A stretch of DNA of 64,000 nucleotides from Lachnospiraceae bacterium. GTDB lineage: Bacteria; Bacillota; Clostridia; Lachnospirales; Lachnospiraceae. Positions 8,306-16,556 of this stretch are shown here, piece after piece. Within the stretch, counting starts at the first letter, position 1. Each line of letters starts with the position of its first letter. The notes beneath the pieces were generated by a model. That model was given only the letters and a program-made list of their open reading frames with translations, made no database searches and was not told the DNA's origin. Location: assembly GCA_029053015.1 (NCBI GenBank), contig JAIDHX010000013.1, forward strand, positions 1-64,000, given 5' to 3'. Made by a program: the position numbers and the translations under genes.

Positions 8306-9604
8306 TCAAATGGATTTCTGCAGCGGGCTCTTCCGGTAAATGATATCGTCGCGCCCGGGGCCGTTGCTCACCATGGTGATGGGATATCCAATCTGCTCCT
8401 CAATAAACTCAACATATTTCCGGCAGTTTTCCGGCAGAGCATCATACTCCTTGATGCCCCTGATATCGCACTTCCAGCCGGGCAGAACCGTCAGCACGGG
8501 CTTTGCCTTTTCCAGCTTTGTGGTAACAGGAAAATCCGTCGTGACTTCGCCATCTATTTCATATCCCGTACACACAGGAATTTCGTCCAGATATCCCAAT
8601 ACATCCAGCACGGTAAACGCCACATCCGTAGTACCCTGCAGACGGCAGCCATACTTGGAAGCCACGCAGTCAAACCAGCCCATACGTCTGGGACGTCCTG
8701 TGGTAGCGCCGTACTCTCCGCCGTCACCGCCGCGCCGACGCAGTTCATCCGCTTCATCTCCGAAAATCTCAGAGACAAACGCGCCCGCTCCTACTGCTGA
8801 GGAATATGCCTTGCAGACTGTCACTATCTCCTTGATTTCATAGGGCGGCACTCCTGCTCCGATAGCTCCATATGCTGCAAGCGTGGAAGACGAGGTCACC
8901 ATAGGATAAATGCCGTGGTCAGGGTCCTTTAAAGTACCGAGCTGCCCTTCTAAGAGTATCGTCTTTCCTTCCTTGAGCGCCCTGTCCAGAAATGCAGATA
9001 CATCACACACATAAGGCGCAATCATATCCCGATATTCATGCAGGGTTGCAATAAGCGCCTCGGGCTGCATCGGCTCCTTATGATACAAATGTGTAAAGAG
9101 AATATTCTTTGTCTCCAGAACGCGGTGAGCCTTATCCTGCAGAACCTCCTCGTCAAAGAGCTCGCTGACCTGGAAACCGATTTTGGCAAATTTATCAGAA
9201 TAAAAAGGCGCAATGCCTGACTTGGTGGAGCCAAAAGAATTTTTCCCCAAACGCTCCTCCTCATACTGGTCTAACAAAATATGGTACGGCATCACAATCT
9301 GCGCGCGGTCAGATACCAGTATCTTAGGCTTTGGCACGCCCCTGTCTATTATGGACTGAATTTCATTTATCAGAATCGGAATATTCAGCGCAACGCCGTT
9401 TCCGATGATGCTCGTGGTATGGCTGTAAAAAACACCCGACGGCAGGGTATGAAGCGCAAATTTGCCGTAATTGTTGACAATGGTGTGCCCGGCATTGGCT
9501 CCGCCTTGAAACCTTATGATAATATCGGCTTTTTCCGCCATCATGTCGGTGATTTTGCCCTTTCCTTCATCGCCCCAGTTTGCTCCTACTACTGCTTTAA
9601 CCAT
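8306..9604 (-). CDS. purA: Adenylosuccinate synthetase
   Basis: Cytoplasmic GTP-dependent ligase joining IMP and aspartate to make adenylosuccinate, the first committed step to AMP. Residues 1-20 carry the P-loop-like GANWGDEGKGKI, followed by FQGGANAGHTIV, GTLKDPDHGIYP and GPGRDDII; the 432-residue length is standard. Start set at ATG 9602-9604, with GGAGG 8 nt upstream; an 8-codon longer reading is rejected. purB lies 193 bp upstream on the same strand, and the gap holds a promoter and leader hairpin, so purA can be transcribed separately. Confidence 0.97.
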   Translation of the reverse strand: MVKAVVGANWGDEGKGKITDMMAEKADIIIRFQGGANAGHTIVNNYGKFALHTLPSGVFYSHTTSIIGNGVALNIPILINEIQSIIDRGVPKPKILVSDRAQIVMPYHILLDQYEEERLGKNSFGSTKSGIAPFYSDKFAKIGFQVSELFDEEVLQDKAHRVLETKNILFTHLYHKEPMQPEALIATLHEYRDMIAPYVCDVSAFLDRALKEGKTILLEGQLGTLKDPDHGIYPMVTSSSTLAAYGAIGAGVPPYEIKEIVTVCKAYSSAVGAGAFVSEIFGDEADELRRRGGDGGEYGATTGRPRRMGWFDCVASKYGCRLQGTTDVAFTVLDVLGYLDEIPVCTGYEIDGEVTTDFPVTTKLEKAKPVLTVLPGWKCDIRGIKEYDALPENCRKYVEFIEEQIGYPITMVSNGPGRDDIIYRKSPLQKSI

Positions 9605-9657
9605 TGATTTTACCTCCGTTTGTATTGCCATTTCGCTTTGCTGTTCTCATACATAAA

Positions 9658-9727
9658 GGGCAGGTGTAAAAACCTGCCCCGCTCGTTCTTACTTTATGAT
9701 TATACCCGAAAACTTATCATAAGTAAA
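9658..9727 (-). promoter_or_regulatory. purA promoter and leader hairpin
   Basis: Minus-strand -35 TTTACT (9722-9727) and -10 TATAAT (9699-9704), spacing 17 bp. The transcript would start near 9692 and immediately form a GGGCAGG/CCTGCCC hairpin (9658-9679) with a TTTTTACA loop, followed by TTTAT. This could be a weak terminator or attenuator ahead of purA, or just an mRNA-stabilising hairpin. Confidence 0.5.
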
Positions 9728-9797
9728 ATCAATATTATTTATGTGTGTTATAAGTCTAATTTATGCTTGAGTCAATTTCTGCCCTTTTGCCATAAAA

Positions 9798-11231
9798 TCA
9801 GACGTTGATGACTGCCTTTACACCAAGCAGCTCCTTATTTGCCTCCAGAATGGGCCGGATTACCTTTTCCAGAAAAGCGTCAACCTGCTCTTTGGAGCGC
9901 CCCACATATTTTGCAGGGTCCATCGTCTTCTGCAGATCCTCCAAAGAAAGGTTAAATGCCGAATCAGCCGCAATCAGCTCCAACAGATTATTTTCCCTGC
10001 CCTCTACTTTAACGTTTCTGCCTGCTTCCATGGAAAGCTCACGGATGCGCTCGTGCAGTTCCTGTCTGTCTCCGCCTGCCTTTACCGCGTCCATCATGAT
10101 GTTTTCGGTCGCCATAAAGGGAAGCTCGCTCATCAGGCGTTTTTCGATTACCTTGGGATAAACCACCAGTCCGTCCACTACATTCAGGCACAAATCCAGA
10201 ATACCGTCCGTCGCCAAAAAGCCCTCCGGCACAGAAAGACGCTTGTTGGCAGAATCGTCCAGCGTCCTTTCAAACCACTGCGTCGCTGAAGTAATTGCCG
10301 GATTCAAGGCATCTATCATCACATAGCGGCTCAGGGAAGCAATTCTCTCACTCCGCATGGGATTTCTCTTGTACGCCATGGCGGACGAACCAATCTGACT
10401 CTTTTCAAAAGGCTCCTCCACCTCTTTTAAATGCTGCAGCAAACGGATGTCGTTGCTCATTTTGTGTGCCGAAGCCGCAATGCCCGCAAGTACATTTAAA
10501 ACGCGGGTATCCACCTTGCGTGAATAGGTCTGCCCCGATACGGGATAACATTCCGCAAAACCCATTTTCTCCGCAATCATGGGGTCAATTTTATCAATCT
10601 TTTCCTGGTCGCCGTCAAAAAGCTCCAGGAAAGAAGCCTGCGTTCCGGTTGTGCCCTTGCTGCCTAAAAGCTTCATGGTGGAAAGCACATGCTCCAAATC
10701 CTCCAAATCCAGTGAAAACTCCTGCAGCCACAGTGTTGCGCGCTTACCAACCGTAGTCGGCTGTGCCGGCTGGAAATGGGTGAAGGCAAGGGTAGGCTGC
10801 GCCTTATATTTGTCCGCAAAGTCTGCAAGCTCACTCATCACATTCACCAGTTTTTTCTTTATCAGCTTAAGCGCCTCCGTCATCACGATGATATCCGTGT
10901 TATCCCCCACATAGCAGGAGGTCGCGCCCAGATGAATGATGCCCTTTGCTTTTGGACACTGCACACCGTAGGCATAGACATGGCTCATCACGTCATGGCG
11001 CACTTCCTTTTCCCGCGCCTTCGCCACCTCATAGTTGATATCCTCGGCATGTGCCTTCAACTCTTCTATCTGTTCCTCCGTGATGGGAAGGCCAAGCTCT
11101 TTTTCCGTCTCGGCAAGTGCAATCCACAGCCTTCTCCATGTGCGGAATTTCATGTCCTGTGAAAAAATATACTGCATTTCCTTGCTGGCGTAGCGCTCTG
11201 AAAGAGGGCTTTGGTATACATCTGTACTCAT
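9798..11231 (-). CDS. purB: Adenylosuccinate lyase
   Basis: Cytoplasmic homotetrameric lyase of the fumarase/aspartase superfamily, acting on SAICAR in de novo IMP synthesis and on adenylosuccinate on the way to AMP. The signature [15 protein letters not shown] is present near residue 280, with [10 protein letters not shown] and [15 protein letters not shown] further upstream in the protein. The 477-residue length and N-terminus [14 protein letters not shown] are typical of the clostridial form. It sits between purF and purA in the same orientation; repeats C and H separate it from purF. Confidence 0.96.
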   Translation of the reverse strand: MSTDVYQSPLSERYASKEMQYIFSQDMKFRTWRRLWIALAETEKELGLPITEEQIEELKAHAEDINYEVAKAREKEVRHDVMSHVYAYGVQCPKAKGIIHLGATSCYVGDNTDIIVMTEALKLIKKKLVNVMSELADFADKYKAQPTLAFTHFQPAQPTTVGKRATLWLQEFSLDLEDLEHVLSTMKLLGSKGTTGTQASFLELFDGDQEKIDKIDPMIAEKMGFAECYPVSGQTYSRKVDTRVLNVLAGIAASAHKMSNDIRLLQHLKEVEEPFEKSQIGSSAMAYKRNPMRSERIASLSRYVMIDALNPAITSATQWFERTLDDSANKRLSVPEGFLATDGILDLCLNVVDGLVVYPKVIEKRLMSELPFMATENIMMDAVKAGGDRQELHERIRELSMEAGRNVKVEGRENNLLELIAADSAFNLSLEDLQKTMDPAKYVGRSKEQVDAFLEKVIRPILEANKELLGVKAVINV

Positions 11232-11262
11232 GTAGTTCTCCTTTTCTCTTTTATGCTCTTTA

Positions 11263-11490
11263 TAGGTAATGGCGAAAATCGGAAATCATGCCGTTGTCAT
11301 TGTGTGTATGGTATATTCCAACGCAGACACGCTCTCGCTCCGAGCTTACCGTAGCGGTACGTAAGCTGCCAAAATACGGCAGCAAGTCATGCAGGCATGA
11401 CTTTGGTACCGACGGTAAGCAAGGGTCTGCTTATGGAATATACCATACACACAATTCGATGCCGGCAAATATAAGTTCTGCAATCACCTA
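11263..11490. repeat. Palindromic repeat element C with terminal inverted repeats
   Basis: Ends TAGGTAATGGCGAAA (from 11263) and TAGGTGATTGC (reverse strand, to 11490) are terminal inverted repeats. Inside, GTGTGTATGGTATATTCCA pairs with its complement, then GCTTACCGT..GCGGTAC with GTACCG.CGGTAAGC. The conserved block gctctcgctccgag lies near 11329-11344 on the plus strand. The outer stem sequence is nearly the same as in D and E. It lies directly upstream of purB. Confidence 0.88.
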
Positions 11491-11501
11491 CTATTATCTT
11501 C

Positions 11502-11642
11502 AGATAATTGCGAAGCTCCCTTTCCTGAGGACAGGGAAGGGACAATAGAGACAAAATAAGAGCGACTTGCCACGCTTCGGAGGCGTTTTTGTCTCTATTG
11601 TCCATTCCCGTCACTTACGGGAAAGCCCTTCGCAAGCATCCT
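11502..11642. repeat. Palindromic repeat element H (CTTGCCACGCTTCGG-loop family)
   Basis: Arms ACAATAGAGACAAAA and TTTTTGTCTCTATTGT enclose the conserved loop gcgacttgccacgcttcgga (11562-11581). Outer ends ATAATTGCGAAG and, on the reverse strand, ATGCTTGCGAAG are related to the ends of C, D, E and I. It is separated from C by ~10 bp and abuts the purF stop codon. Partner copy I has the same loop in the opposite orientation. Confidence 0.85.
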
Positions 11643-13088
11643 TTATACTTCAAATTCTCCGCGGATGTCTTCTGTCGGCGGGTCCAGGGGATAATTGCCG
11701 GTAAAGCAGCCTTTGCAGATGCCTAGATGATTGACCAACTCATGTAACCGTTCCTCGCGCAGATAGCCCAGCGAATCGGCGCCTATCATACGGCAGATTT
11801 CCTGTTCGCTGCGGTTGTAAGCGATAAGCTGATCACGCGCCGGTACATCCGTGCCAAAGTAACAGGGCCACAAGAAGGGCGGCGAACTGACGCGCATATG
11901 TACCTCCTTTGCGCCCGCTTCCCGAAGCATCCGTACAATTCTGTCCGAGGTTGTTCCTCTGACAATGGAATCATCTATCATAATAATCCGCTTCCCCAAA
12001 ACAGACTCCCTTATCGCGTTCAGCTTGACCTGCACGCTGCTCTCACGGCTTTTCTGCTGCGGCTTGATAAAGGTTCTTCCAATATATGCATTTTTTACAA
12101 ACGCGGTGCCGTAAGGGATTCCCGACTGCAGCGAGTAGCCCATGGCGGCACAGTTGCCCGACTCCGGCACACCCACCACCATGTCCGCCTCCACAGGCGA
12201 ATCCATGGCAAGGTATTTTCCCGCCAGAATCCGGGAATTGTATACGCTCACGCCGTCGATATAGCTGTCGGGGCGTGAAAAATAAATATACTCAAAGACA
12301 CATCTCGCCGTTTCCTCCGGCTTCAATGCATGGGACATATCGGACACAATCCCCTTCTTTGGAGAAATCGTCACAATCTCGCCCGGCAGCACATCGCGCA
12401 CAAACTCCGCGCCCACCGTATCCAGTGCACAAGTCTCACTCGTAATAAAATAGGTGTTGTCCCGTTTCCCGATACAGAGCGGTTTAAAGCCGAAGGGATC
12501 TCGCGCTCCTATCAGCTTGCGCGGCGACATAATCACAAGGGAATACGCTCCTTTGATTTTACGCATAGCGCGCCCTACCGCCTCCTCCGCCGATTTGGAA
12601 TTCAGCCGCTCCCTTGCAACAAGGTAGGCGATAATTTCCGAATCAATGGTAGTCTGGAAAATGGCGCCGGTATGTGCCAATTCCCTTCGGAGTTCAGGCG
12701 TATTAATCAGATTGCCGTTGTGTGCCAGTCCCAGTGTACCCTTCACATAATTGATAACCAATGGCTGCGCATTTTCACGTGTGGAACTGCCCGCTGTAGA
12801 ATAGCGCACATGCCCTACGCCGATATTGCCGCAAAGCCTGCCCAAATCCTCTGCATGAAACGCTTCATTCACCAGTCCCATGTCCTTCAGGCTAAGCACC
12901 CTGCCCTTGGGCCCCTCCGTATCGCTGACCGCAATGCCGCAGCTTTCCTGTCCTCTATGCTGCAGAGCGAGCAATCCATAATAGATAGAAGAGGCTATAT
13001 CGCCTCCGTCAAAATCATATGCACCAAACACGCCGCACGCCTCACGCGGTTTATCCGGCTCCTCTTGTATGTAAATAGGGTTATTCAT
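11643..13088 (-). CDS. purF: Amidophosphoribosyltransferase
   Basis: First enzyme of de novo purine synthesis: moves the glutamine amide nitrogen to PRPP, giving phosphoribosylamine. From ATG 13086-13088 (GGGAG upstream) the protein has a 17-residue propeptide, and Cys18 of REACGVFG becomes the N-terminal nucleophile after processing. The PRPP loop is IIMIDDSIVRGTTSD. CYFGTD and CKGCFTGNYPL supply Cys ligands of the oxygen-sensitive 4Fe-4S cluster of the B. subtilis type. A longer reading, adding a basic N-terminus, would destroy the usual short propeptide and is rejected. Length 481 residues. Confidence 0.96.
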   Translation of the reverse strand: MNNPIYIQEEPDKPREACGVFGAYDFDGGDIASSIYYGLLALQHRGQESCGIAVSDTEGPKGRVLSLKDMGLVNEAFHAEDLGRLCGNIGVGHVRYSTAGSSTRENAQPLVINYVKGTLGLAHNGNLINTPELRRELAHTGAIFQTTIDSEIIAYLVARERLNSKSAEEAVGRAMRKIKGAYSLVIMSPRKLIGARDPFGFKPLCIGKRDNTYFITSETCALDTVGAEFVRDVLPGEIVTISPKKGIVSDMSHALKPEETARCVFEYIYFSRPDSYIDGVSVYNSRILAGKYLAMDSPVEADMVVGVPESGNCAAMGYSLQSGIPYGTAFVKNAYIGRTFIKPQQKSRESSVQVKLNAIRESVLGKRIIMIDDSIVRGTTSDRIVRMLREAGAKEVHMRVSSPPFLWPCYFGTDVPARDQLIAYNRSEQEICRMIGADSLGYLREERLHELVNHLGICKGCFTGNYPLDPPTEDIRGEFEV

Positions 13089-13164
13089 ATTTTCTCCCTC
13101 TGTCTGCCTGGGCAGACAAGGCTCCGCAATCGCTGATTCAGCCTCTTTTCTGCCCTTCACGGAC

Positions 13165-13193
13165 ATTATATATCACGTTTTTGTGAAAAGCAA
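13165..13193 (-). promoter_or_regulatory. purF promoter
   Basis: TTGCTT (13188-13193) and TATAAT (13165-13170), spacing 17 bp, about 70 bp upstream of the purF ATG. No PurBox or purine riboswitch was recognised in the short leader. Confidence 0.6.
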
Positions 13194-13211
13194 CTATTTG
13201 CAAAAAAATAC

Positions 13212-13252
13212 CCTGCGGCATGAAACATTACCCCAATGTTCCACACCGCAGG
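13212..13252 (-). terminator. Rho-independent terminator upstream of the purF promoter
   Basis: Minus-strand hairpin: CCTGCGG...CCGCAGG outer and AACATT/AATGTT inner stems, with an interrupted middle, followed by GTATTTTTTT (13202-13211). Because it lies upstream of the purF promoter, it probably ends transcripts coming from the regulator gene at 13823-15649, which would run antisense across the peptide gene. Confidence 0.6.
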
Positions 13253-13271
13253 ACATTCCGATTGTCTGGCG

Positions 13272-13360
13272 CCTGACATTTTGGGTCTTCGCTCCCCAGT
13301 CAGGACTGCTGCCATACATTTGAAAATTTTTTGTCTGACACACATGCTTCCCTGTATACT
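13272..13360 (+). promoter_or_regulatory. Inverted repeat and promoter ahead of the secreted-peptide gene
   Basis: An interrupted inverted repeat, CCTGAC (13272-13277) with GTCAGG (13299-13304) and GGG/CCC inside, lies just upstream of a promoter with TTGTCT (13331-13336) and TATACT (13355-13360), spacing 18. The transcript would have a leader of ~310 nt before the peptide start. The inverted repeat is a candidate operator for the neighbouring HTH regulator; this link is inference. Confidence 0.45.
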
Positions 13361-13538
13361 AAACCTACTAGCCCTATTTCTATTTTACACACACAACAGC
13401 ACAACCAACGCTTGCGCTGCCGGTTCAATAGAAATGAATTTGTACATCATCACAAGTACATTCATTCGTTGCGGAAAGCAGTATGCCATCAGCCAAATTA
13501 CATTTTCACCCACATATTTACATATTTTTACATTTTTT

Positions 13539-13604
13539 ACCATAACAAATCAGGCAACAATTCAATTTTTTTACTTTTTGAATGGTTGCCTGATTTGTTA
13601 TGGT
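13539..13604 (+). promoter_or_regulatory. Long leader hairpin before the peptide gene
   Basis: accataacaaatcaggcaac (13539-13558) is matched by a perfect reverse complement at the 3' arm ending 13604, apart from one mismatch further in, around an A/T-rich loop. It is followed by a pyrimidine run (tcttttccttttttcc). It lies 73 bp before the peptide start, where it could act as an attenuator or mRNA protector. Just before it, TTTACAT-like units repeat at ~10-11 bp (13511-13540). Confidence 0.55.
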
Positions 13605-13676
13605 CTTTTCCTTTTTTCCTTTATAAAATCGGCTTGTCACAAACCAAAACCTACAAAAGATAAAGGAGAATTTGTT

Positions 13677-13826
13677 ATGAAAGATACTATCAAAAAAATC
13701 ATTGCCATTACTGCCATCTGTCTGATAGCTGCACAGACTGTCAGCGCTGCCCCTGCAAAAGACGCGGGAAATACCGAAATTATACTTTGCTCAGACAGAC
13801 CTACAATTAAAAACATCGAAGGCTAA
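13677..13826 (+). CDS. Short secreted peptide, candidate signalling pro-peptide
   Basis: 49 residues: basic start MKDTIKKI, hydrophobic core IAITAICLIAAQ, and a VSA-A type cleavage site after residue 24 or 25, leaving about 25 residues that end ILCSDRPTIKNIEG. GGAG lies 8 nt before the ATG, which fixes the start within a longer open frame. Its stop overlaps the stop of the convergent HTH regulator by 3 nt. Size, secretion signal and pairing with a helical-repeat regulator match Phr/PrgQ/NprX-type pro-peptides of RRNPP systems. I do not recognise the sequence family. The signalling role is inference from layout. Confidence 0.65.
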   Translation: MKDTIKKIIAITAICLIAAQTVSAAPAKDAGNTEIILCSDRPTIKNIEG

Positions 13827-15649
13827 TTTTCATACAGCCTCTGTATATGTTCCCTGGTAAAATCACAGCTCTGATCCGACTCAAAAAGCTGACACAATGC
13901 ATAGGAAGCCTTCACATAAGGGAGGCTTTCTTCTTTTGTGTAAGTGCCCGTCTCCCATAACTGTTCCATATCCCATCCCACATCATACAGAGCCGAGCCC
14001 GCAATCGCACCCCTGCCTGCAGCCAACCCCAAACGAATCACCGCTTCCGAAGCCGCCATCGCTTTCTCATATCTCCCGGCATTGCCCAAAAGGTTCCCTA
14101 AATTCAACATCGTCACTTCATAGCCCGCCACATAATACTCCAAGGGGAATGGCTTTTCCTCATACTGCCGCCTGAGTATCTCCAACAACGCAATACCCTC
14201 TTCCCGCCTGCCATCTCTATCATAAGAATTTGCAAGCAGATTTGCTGTACGTATCTCCTGTAAACTGAAATTCCATTCTGCCAGTTCTTCCAGACTGACC
14301 CGCGGTATGGTAAGAAAAAGTGCTTTCTCCTGCATCCTTGAATGTTCCTGCGGCGTTATTTTCTGCAGATTACACAACACAAGCGCCTTAATGCTCTGGA
14401 AATACTGCATAGAAAATTTGTCTGTATCTTCCAATTTTTCTTCCAGTTCCTTGACAATCTGCTCTGCTTCCTCATCGCGGGCAAGTGCCGTCAGTGTACA
14501 CGCCTTTTCCGCTTCTTCAAACAGTTCCGGCCGCTCTACCTGTACCGTGCTCTCATACCGGTCCCCCGTCATGCCTACGCGCGACAAAAGCTTTTGATAC
14601 ACCTGCTTCTTTGGCGCAACTTTTCCCTTCTCGATGCGGGAAATGCTGACGGGGTCACAGATTCCGTCCGACAGTTCCTCCTGCGACATGCCCAGCACCT
14701 TTCGCCTTGCCCGGATTACATCGCCAAACAGTTCAATATTTGCCACACCGTAGGGAATATTCCACACCCACTCCTTTTCCTTTATCTCATACTTTTCATA
14801 CATCCATACAATGGAATCAATGATTTCCCTTAGTTTTTCTTTTCTCTCGGTCGTGTCCTTGTCATACTCCAGAATAAACTCCAAAAGCTGTCTTAAGTAA
14901 AACAGCCTGCCCCGTATCTGCAATAACGCAATTCCTTTCTTGGCAAGGCACACCGCATCCTCAGTCTTTCCCTCTGCCACAAGAAGCTGCATTCTGCGGT
15001 AGGCAATCTGGGGATACAGCCTTACTCTGTCCTTCTCATCAACAAAACGCTCCAAATGCAAAAGCAGCCACTCGTACCCTGCTGACGCCTGCGCTGACTC
15101 CCCCTGCTCCTCCAAAAACCTGTAGTGCATCATAAGCACCACAAATTCCGTCAGCGTCATGCCCATGTCCTTTTTCTTTCCGGAAACCATATCCTCCATG
15201 GTATTCTTGTCCATGGTGATGCCCCATGCCTCGGTAAGTCTTTCCTGCATTGCCTCCATCTTGCCGCCGCATTTCCAGTCCAACACCACCTGCGCCAACA
15301 GCAAAAGCTGTTTATGTAACTTTCCCTTCTTCTCCGTCTTCCTGCGGTAACGGGCGATAAGCTCCCGTGCCTCCGCCTCATTTCCTTTCTCCACGGCGGA
15401 CAGCATCTGTTCCCTGAGCATAAGCAGAAGCTGTTCTTTGGGACTTAACATATAAGAAAATTTGTCTGCTGAAACCCCTGCACGCTGTAACAGAGCGTCA
15501 GCTATCATTTTATCGCAGGTGCGCTCACCCGTTTCCACCCTCATCAAAAAGGCTCGGGAGCACAATCCCCTGCTCAGCTCACTCAACTTCATACCCGCCC
15601 TGTTTCTCTCGTAATTTATCAGCTTTCCGATTTGATTGAGTTCTTTCAC
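13823..15649 (-). CDS. HTH regulator with long helical-repeat domain (RRNPP-like)
   Basis: 608 residues. The N-terminus (1-55) is a degenerate XRE HTH (IGKLINYERNRAGMKLSELS). Residues ~300-345 hold a second, more canonical XRE HTH (ARRKVLGMSQEELSDGICDP, then VSISRIEKG). The rest is almost wholly alpha-helical, with TPR-like helix pairs such as LANSYDRDGRREEGIALLEI. RRNPP regulators have one HTH plus TPRs that bind a re-imported peptide; two HTHs in one chain are unusual. It is convergent with the 49-residue peptide gene. No promoter was resolved in the short gap to the GDPD gene, which has the same orientation upstream. It probably senses a peptide, but an intracellular ligand cannot be excluded. 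Confidence 0.75.
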   Translation of the reverse strand: MKELNQIGKLINYERNRAGMKLSELSRGLCSRAFLMRVETGERTCDKMIADALLQRAGVSADKFSYMLSPKEQLLLMLREQMLSAVEKGNEAEARELIARYRRKTEKKGKLHKQLLLLAQVVLDWKCGGKMEAMQERLTEAWGITMDKNTMEDMVSGKKKDMGMTLTEFVVLMMHYRFLEEQGESAQASAGYEWLLLHLERFVDEKDRVRLYPQIAYRRMQLLVAEGKTEDAVCLAKKGIALLQIRGRLFYLRQLLEFILEYDKDTTERKEKLREIIDSIVWMYEKYEIKEKEWVWNIPYGVANIELFGDVIRARRKVLGMSQEELSDGICDPVSISRIEKGKVAPKKQVYQKLLSRVGMTGDRYESTVQVERPELFEEAEKACTLTALARDEEAEQIVKELEEKLEDTDKFSMQYFQSIKALVLCNLQKITPQEHSRMQEKALFLTIPRVSLEELAEWNFSLQEIRTANLLANSYDRDGRREEGIALLEILRRQYEEKPFPLEYYVAGYEVTMLNLGNLLGNAGRYEKAMAASEAVIRLGLAAGRGAIAGSALYDVGWDMEQLWETGTYTKEESLPYVKASYALCQLFESDQSCDFTREHIQRLYEN

Positions 15650-15677
15650 TACGCAAACTCCTTTATCTTATGTATCT

Positions 15678-16514
15678 CTATTTCTCCGGAAGAAAACTGT
15701 CAAAGATAAATAAATCAAAATCCTTCCTCCGGTTCGTCAACTCCTCTCCGCTCTTGATGGTCCATGCCACCGCCGGACAGCGGTACAGATATCTGCACAG
15801 CCTGCGGGACAAATCCTTGTAGCAGTTATGGTTATATGCAATAAAATCCGGTTTTGTCAGAAAATTAAACAACATATGATGAAGGGCAAAATACAATAAT
15901 GGAGAAAATTCCTTTTCACCCGACTTTAAAAAATTGTCCGAAAGCTGTCCCCGCATAATCTCTTTGCGATTCTGCCTGTACCAGAGCAGTCCCAGCGGAT
16001 TAAAGGATTCAATACAATACGCCCCTTTATAATCCTGCAGCAGTTTGTCCGCAACAGGGCACACCTCCGTGTTCGTGCCCGGGATTTTATACTCAATAAT
16101 CAAAGGAACCCTGCCGTCTATCAGTTCCAGAAAATCAGAAAATTTCGGAATCCTCTGGTCAGAATCAAACAACGTAAACTGCTGCAGCTCCTCATAGGTA
16201 TAATCCGCCACCTTTCCCTTCGCGCCGCACGCACGCGCCAGAGAAAAATCGTGGAACACAACCGGCACCTTGTCAAGCGAAAGCTGTACATCCAGTTCAA
16301 TCCCAAACCCTGCATCCACTGCTTTTCGAAACGCTGCCATGGAATTTTCCGGCGCTTCGGAGGTGTTGTCATGCAGCCCTCTGTGTGCATACAGCACGCC
16401 CGCAAAAGGAGCGCTGTCCGGCCTGTGCAGCATCCGCGGCATTATCATAAGCAGATACAACACCGCCGCTGCCAGGACAATACACCCCACTGTCAGTAAT
16501 ATTGCTTTTATCAT
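15678..16514 (-). CDS. Membrane-anchored glycerophosphodiester phosphodiesterase
   Basis: 278 residues: one N-terminal membrane anchor (ILLTVGCIVLAAAVLYLLMI), then a GDPD TIM barrel. Visible catalytic signatures are YAHRGLHDNTSEAPENSMAA (split: AHRG and PENS), GIELDVQLSLDKVPVVFHD, with the His, Glu and Asp that bind the metal and do catalysis, and IIEYKIPG. It hydrolyses glycerophosphodiesters to glycerol-3-phosphate plus alcohol, probably at the outer membrane face given the anchor. ATG 16512-16514 preferred over the TTG one codon earlier. It lies 42 bp after the MFS gene on the same strand, suggesting co-transcription. Confidence 0.9.
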   Translation of the reverse strand: MIKAILLTVGCIVLAAAVLYLLMIMPRMLHRPDSAPFAGVLYAHRGLHDNTSEAPENSMAAFRKAVDAGFGIELDVQLSLDKVPVVFHDFSLARACGAKGKVADYTYEELQQFTLFDSDQRIPKFSDFLELIDGRVPLIIEYKIPGTNTEVCPVADKLLQDYKGAYCIESFNPLGLLWYRQNRKEIMRGQLSDNFLKSGEKEFSPLLYFALHHMLFNFLTKPDFIAYNHNCYKDLSRRLCRYLYRCPAVAWTIKSGEELTNRRKDFDLFIFDSFLPEK

Positions 16515-16556
16515 CAAAAAAACACACCTTTCCTGCCCTTATAGGCTTTTCGTTTA

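Noticed and set aside
12330..13136. 268-codon plus-strand ORF opposite purF
   Set aside because: Shadow of purF; no domain and no initiation signal.
13272..13304. Possible riboswitch: GGGGAGCGAAGACCC-like hairpin, reminiscent of a B12 riboswitch tail
   Set aside because: The rest of the conserved cobalamin core is absent, and the sequence is upstream of the purF promoter; kept only as an inverted repeat.
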